A stretch of 64,000 nt of DNA. It comes from Paenibacillus peoriae KCTC 3763 (GTDB lineage: Bacteria > Bacillota > Bacilli > Paenibacillales > Paenibacillaceae). Below, one piece after another: positions 60,328 to 64,000 of this stretch. The notes under the pieces are model-generated. The model ran no database searches and had not been told where the DNA came from. It saw nothing but the letters and a program-made list of their open reading frames with translations. The DNA lies in assembly GCF_000236805.1 (NCBI RefSeq), contig NZ_AGFX01000021.1, forward strand, positions 62,001 to 126,000. The letters run 5' to 3'. How positions within the stretch are numbered: position 1 is the first letter of the stretch; each line of letters begins with the position of its first letter. The position numbers and the translations under genes are program-made.

Positions 60328-61449
60328 GTGAAAGAGGAAGAAGTTCGAAATGTGCAAGCTGCTGCAAAGCCGTTACAAGGTATTCCAGGCAGACTGGCCC
60401 GATTACGCTCGGAATTCCCGGCACTGGGTATAGACGCGCTGCTCATTACACATGGACCGAATCGGCACTATATGACCGGATTTACAGGCTCGGCCGGGAT
60501 GGCGCTTATTACGGAGGAAGGTGCTGTTCTGGTAACGGATTTCCGCTATATGATGCAAGCAAAGGATCAGGCACCGGAGTATTCGGTCATTCAGCATGAA
60601 GTGCAAATTTTCCGGACGGTAGCCGCGCTGACGGGTAAATCAGGCGTTCACCGACTGGGCTTGGAAAGTCGTCATGTTTCACTCCAGCAGTCGGGCCAGC
60701 TTCAAGCCGCGCTGGGTCCGCTGGAGTATGTGCACACGGAGGATGTGATTGAACGACTGCGCGATGTGAAGGACGAAGATGAGATACGCACCATCAGCGA
60801 AGCGGCGCGTATGACCGATGCTGCTTTTACGGAAGTGCTGAATTACATCCGGCCGGGGGTTACTGAGCGATGGATTGCGGCGGAACTGGAATATCAGCTG
60901 CGGCTGGCGGGCGCGGACTCGGGTGGCTTTGCGTTCATTGTCGCTTCGGGTGAGCGTTCGGCGCTGCCGCACGGACTGGCCAGTGACAAGGAAATCGGCC
61001 AGGATGAGTTTGTCACAATGGATTTTGGCGCGAATGTGCGTGGCTATCTGTCTGATATTACCCGCACCGTATTCGTCGGCAAACCGTCAGAACGTCATAA
61101 GGAACTGTATGCCATTGTGCTGGAAGCGAATATGAAGACGATCGCAGGGCTTCGCCCAGGCTTAAGCGGCCGGGAGGGGGACAGTCTGGGGCGGGATGTG
61201 ATTGCCTCATATGGCTATGGGGAGCAGTTTGGCCACGGGCTGGGTCACGGCTTTGGGCTGGAAATTCATGAGCAGGTACGGCTGTCCCGTGAAAGTAAAT
61301 CCGTGCTCGTACCGGGCCATGTCATTACCGTGGAACCGGGCATTTATATCCCGGGGTTCGGCGGGGTACGGATCGAGGATGATGTGCTGATCACGGATGA
61401 CGGTGTGAAGGTACTGACCTCCTCACCGAAGGAGATGATTGTATTGTAA
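60328..61449 (+). CDS. M24-family Xaa-Pro aminopeptidase-like metallopeptidase
   Basis: The protein has 373 residues. An N-terminal creatinase-like domain is followed by the pita-bread fold with all five metal ligands: Asp232 (TMDFGA), Asp243 (LSDITRT), His307 (GHGLGHGFG), Glu336 (TVEPGIY) and Glu350 (RIED). It removes N-terminal residues before proline, in the cytoplasm. GTG 60328 is nine bases from GGGAGG; GTG 60322 is too close. Its place after a sugar transporter suggests the import of a glycopeptide or that a proline-rich peptide is co-processed; this is inference. Confidence 0.9.
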   Translation: MKEEEVRNVQAAAKPLQGIPGRLARLRSEFPALGIDALLITHGPNRHYMTGFTGSAGMALITEEGAVLVTDFRYMMQAKDQAPEYSVIQHEVQIFRTVAALTGKSGVHRLGLESRHVSLQQSGQLQAALGPLEYVHTEDVIERLRDVKDEDEIRTISEAARMTDAAFTEVLNYIRPGVTERWIAAELEYQLRLAGADSGGFAFIVASGERSALPHGLASDKEIGQDEFVTMDFGANVRGYLSDITRTVFVGKPSERHKELYAIVLEANMKTIAGLRPGLSGREGDSLGRDVIASYGYGEQFGHGLGHGFGLEIHEQVRLSRESKSVLVPGHVITVEPGIYIPGFGGVRIEDDVLITDDGVKVLTSSPKEMIVL

Positions 61450-61484
61450 AAAGTAGTCATCCAAAAACGATATGGAGGGATCAA

Positions 61485-63008
61485 ATGAACACGCAAAAAA
61501 GACGCACGAAAATATGGCTGGCCGCGCTGGCCGTTTCTCTCATCGTGGCTTTAACACCAGCTATTCCGGGACATGAGGCTTATGCCGAGGCGGAGTCGGA
61601 TGCCAAAGTCATCGATATCTTTAGCCGGACGGTGAACGATTACGGTATAGATTTGGTCGACTGGCAAGGGTATCTTGCGAACCCGTATGTGAAGCTAAAG
61701 GTCAAACCGCCGGCGAACGCCGCTTTTCCGGTAACGATCACATTGAATGCGCAGGGCACATCGCGGCTGATGATGGATTTGCCAAGTACGCTGTCGGCGC
61801 AAGGGGCAAGCAAAACCCTGACCTTTGCCAATGCTCAGGAGGAAAAAGATTTCCGTCTAGCCATCCATCCTGACCGGATCGGGGGAAATGGTGAAATCGA
61901 GCATTATACGCTGTCTCTATCTGTGGCGGGAAACGATGGGCGCAAGACCACCCAGTCCATTCCGATTCGGGTGTTGGATCAGGACGATAATGAAGAGCCC
62001 CAAATCCCCATCTATTTTGACTACCGCTTCGATACGATCATGCCTTATTTCAATGATGCTGCTACAAGAAAAGCCGCAGAGCTGGCGGTGAAGGACTGGT
62101 TCTATTTCTTTGATCTGAGCTCCTTCGACGAGGTCCCCGCGAATGCGGAGGTCAACCATCTGCCGGGAGACGACTGGCAAAATGAAATACAGGTGACGAA
62201 TGACAAGCCATATAAAGGCATGTGGGTGTTTATGAGAGGATTGAACGGGCCTTATTCTACGGGCTTTCCAGCCAATAACGGCAATTATCATACACGTAAC
62301 GGTGTGACCGTCCCGGGGAACCTGAACCGTTCCTATAGTCTGATTCTGGATTTCTATGATGATGCAACTCCATTCACATCGGTGGACGATGAAGAATGGT
62401 ATCAATCTGATCTGTCCAAGGTGACGGATGTGCACGGGCTGATCATGCATGAATTTGGTCATGCGATTGTGTTCAGTGACACGTTCCCGGGTGTCAAGGC
62501 GCTGAAGGAAGCAGCAGGCAATGACCCGGATATTCTGGCTTATCAGCACAGACCGGCCGCGCTGGACGACAGCTATCATCTCTCCGGGGAGCTTGCAGAG
62601 GTCGACAGACTGAGCGGACAAAACGGTGGCTGGCGCCACATGTTCCCGACCCGGCGCTGGATGAACACAAAGCTCTCGCTGCTGGTGGCAGAAAAAGCAG
62701 GCTGGCCGCTGCGCAAGGACCTAACTCCTTTTCTTGCGCCGGAGATCATAACGAAGGAACTGCCAGCCCCCGTTAAAGGGAAAGCGTACACGGCCAAGCT
62801 GGAGGCCAAGGGAGGCATTCCGTTTTACGATTGGACGGTAACGGGTGGTCAGTTGCCCGCAGGCTTTACGCTGGATCGCTTCACAGGAACGATCAGCGGT
62901 ACGGCAGCAAGCGGAGCAGCGAACAAGACGTATACGTTCACCGTACAGCTGCGGGATTATGACGAGCTGAGCAAGCCTGTGACCCAAAGCTTTACGCTCA
63001 AGCTGTAA
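61485..63008 (+). CDS. Secreted HExxH protein (putative metallopeptidase) with Ig-like tail
   Basis: This 507-residue protein has a signal peptide (1-36, ending AYAEA). The first 160 residues resemble a Calx-beta-like beta-sandwich ending in RVLDQDDNEEPQIPIYFDYRFD. The middle domain contains LIMHEFGHAIVFSD with His322, Glu323 and His326, a zincin signature; the third ligand is not clear. The last 90 residues are an Ig/He_PIG-type domain (LPAGFTLDRFTGTISGT). It is predicted to be extracellular. No peptidase family is recognised with certainty. It lies 35 bases after the M24 gene. Confidence 0.8.
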   Translation: MNTQKRRTKIWLAALAVSLIVALTPAIPGHEAYAEAESDAKVIDIFSRTVNDYGIDLVDWQGYLANPYVKLKVKPPANAAFPVTITLNAQGTSRLMMDLPSTLSAQGASKTLTFANAQEEKDFRLAIHPDRIGGNGEIEHYTLSLSVAGNDGRKTTQSIPIRVLDQDDNEEPQIPIYFDYRFDTIMPYFNDAATRKAAELAVKDWFYFFDLSSFDEVPANAEVNHLPGDDWQNEIQVTNDKPYKGMWVFMRGLNGPYSTGFPANNGNYHTRNGVTVPGNLNRSYSLILDFYDDATPFTSVDDEEWYQSDLSKVTDVHGLIMHEFGHAIVFSDTFPGVKALKEAAGNDPDILAYQHRPAALDDSYHLSGELAEVDRLSGQNGGWRHMFPTRRWMNTKLSLLVAEKAGWPLRKDLTPFLAPEIITKELPAPVKGKAYTAKLEAKGGIPFYDWTVTGGQLPAGFTLDRFTGTISGTAASGAANKTYTFTVQLRDYDELSKPVTQSFTLKL

Positions 63009-63175
63009 CTGAATTTCCTGGCGCGGCTGCCCCGAATTTTCTGACGGAGCTTACATTTGACTGCCTAACATTGAGCTGGGCTAACATCTTCTGGACGACT
63101 ACGGTTGAAATTTGGGGCAGAGCGACCTGAGTGTTATGACATTCGGGTTGAAACGGTCGAAGGGAGGAAAAGCGA

Positions 63176-64000
63176 GTGAAACACGACGCGGCGGATCTAG
63201 TCATTGTGGGCGGCGGAATCATCGGTGCGGCCATCGCTTATTATGCGGCTAAGTCCGGTTTGAAGGTCGTACTGGCTGAGCGGGGAGAGATTGCCGGAGG
63301 CACTTCGTCCCGTTGTGATGGAAATATACTGGCAATTGACAAGGAGCCGGGATTTGACAGTAGGATGTCGCTGGTATCGCAGGAACTGGTGGCAGAGCTG
63401 GCCAGGGAGCTGGAGGATGAGTTTGAGTACCGTGCGCCTGGCAGCATTTTGGTCTGTGAAAATGAGCAGGAGATGCAGGCGGCAGAGCAATGGGTAGCCC
63501 GCCAGCAGCAGGAGGGACTTCCATTTCGCATGCTGGATCAGCAGGCTTTGCGGAAGGAATGGCCGCATTTGGCCAAAGATTTGCCGGGCGGGCTGGAATG
63601 TGCGACAGATTCCACCGTAAATCCGGTGCTGATGACGTATGCGCTGGCCAGAGCCGCACGTCGGATGGGAGCCAGACTATTGCCGCGCACGCCGATACAG
63701 TCGGTCCTCAAGGACGAAGGGGGGAACGTCCACGGAGTGGAGACGCCAAACGGTGTGATCCATGCGGATGCAGTGGTATTGGCGGCAGGTGTGTGGACAC
63801 GCAGCATCGGTCGTTCACTCGGTTTGAGCCTTCCGATCATGCCGCGCAAAGGACATATTCTGGTGTCTGCCCGAATGCCTTCGATCGGGAACCGAAAGGT
63901 GATGGAGTTTGGGTACCTGATGAGCAAGTTCGGGGGGCAGCGGAGTGTCGATGAGGTTTATGAAAAATACGGTGTAGCGTTGGTATTCGAGCCAACCGCT
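63176..64000 (+). CDS. FAD-dependent amino acid/amine oxidase (DAO family), 3' end missing
   Basis: The frame starts at GTG 63176 after GAAGGGAGG and is open to the window edge (275 codons). It begins ADLVIVGGGIIGAAIAYYAAKSGLKVV, an FAD-binding dinucleotide fold, followed by GGTSSRCDGNIL, and ends in RKGHILVSAR, as in DAO-type oxidases such as glycine oxidase, sarcosine oxidase or HcnC/OoxB-type dehydrogenase subunits. Paired with peptidases it might oxidise released amino or imino acids (for example D-hydroxyproline), but the missing end and neighbours leave this open. Confidence 0.88.
   Translation, partial: MKHDAADLVIVGGGIIGAAIAYYAAKSGLKVVLAERGEIAGGTSSRCDGNILAIDKEPGFDSRMSLVSQELVAELARELEDEFEYRAPGSILVCENEQEMQAAEQWVARQQQEGLPFRMLDQQALRKEWPHLAKDLPGGLECATDSTVNPVLMTYALARAARRMGARLLPRTPIQSVLKDEGGNVHGVETPNGVIHADAVVLAAGVWTRSIGRSLGLSLPIMPRKGHILVSARMPSIGNRKVMEFGYLMSKFGGQRSVDEVYEKYGVALVFEPTA

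Noticed and set aside
1-64000. Search by eye for tRNA, rRNA, riboswitch and CRISPR features
   Set aside because: Nothing convincing was found; weak structured RNAs could be missed without a covariance search.

Overview
The window is chromosomal DNA from a low-to-mid GC Gram-positive bacterium. Gene content, ribosome binding sites (AGGAGG-type), frequent GTG/TTG starts and close family resemblances point to Paenibacillus, most likely the P. polymyxa group. No rRNA, tRNA, CRISPR array or intact insertion sequence was seen. Functions are assigned by reading protein motifs and remembered family resemblance; no database search was run.

Layout. (1) 1-6.5 kb: the end of a methionine ABC transporter binding protein, then a two-gene unit made of a small protein with a ThiS/MoaD-like C-terminus and a 1655-residue DUF4132-type protein. 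(2) 6.9-16.7 kb: an oxidoreductase and a scattered set of secreted polysaccharide enzymes (GH3 beta-glucosidase, GH30 glucanase, PL11 rhamnogalacturonan lyase with a perfect CcpA cre site), mixed with housekeeping genes (YqkB-like, V4R-like, YpsA). (3) 16.8-22.7 kb: small genes: YvrJ-like, an IseA-type autolysin inhibitor, an HPr-like protein without the active-site histidine, a formate/nitrite channel, a HAD phosphatase, a WXG100 protein with an overlapping small ORF, a YcxB-like protein and an ATP-grasp protein.

(4) 22.9-36.3 kb: a large tellurite/stress (ter) island: TerB, three TerD paralogues, a TerD-TerA fusion, TerC, then a tightly overlapping biosynthetic block (HpcH/HpaI-type lyase, TRSP-phosphoribosyltransferase, StiP-type PRTase-fold protein, HAD, ATP-grasp), and a TelA pair with its own promoter. 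It ends in a 33-residue membrane microprotein, an unknown gene and a decayed TerF von Willebrand fragment, followed by a Fic protein. (5) 37.5-47.9 kb: an accessory region with a polar amino acid ABC transporter, a duplicated XRE regulator with duplicated paired operators, NUDIX, MaoC, YjbR, SDR/TetR, a methyltransferase, a broken GNAT gene, and two families of dispersed structured repeats. One family has four copies with compensatory changes in its central stem.

(6) 47.9-64 kb: a polysaccharide or glycoconjugate utilisation locus, apparently read in one direction: a giant secreted DUF5695-like protein whose signal peptide is split by a one-base T-tract frameshift, a GH4 alpha-galactosidase, a YesM/YesN-type two-component system, a three-gene sugar ABC transporter, an M24 aminopeptidase, a secreted HExxH protein and the start of an FAD-dependent amine oxidase. 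The mix of sugar and peptide genes suggests a substrate that is not a plain polysaccharide.
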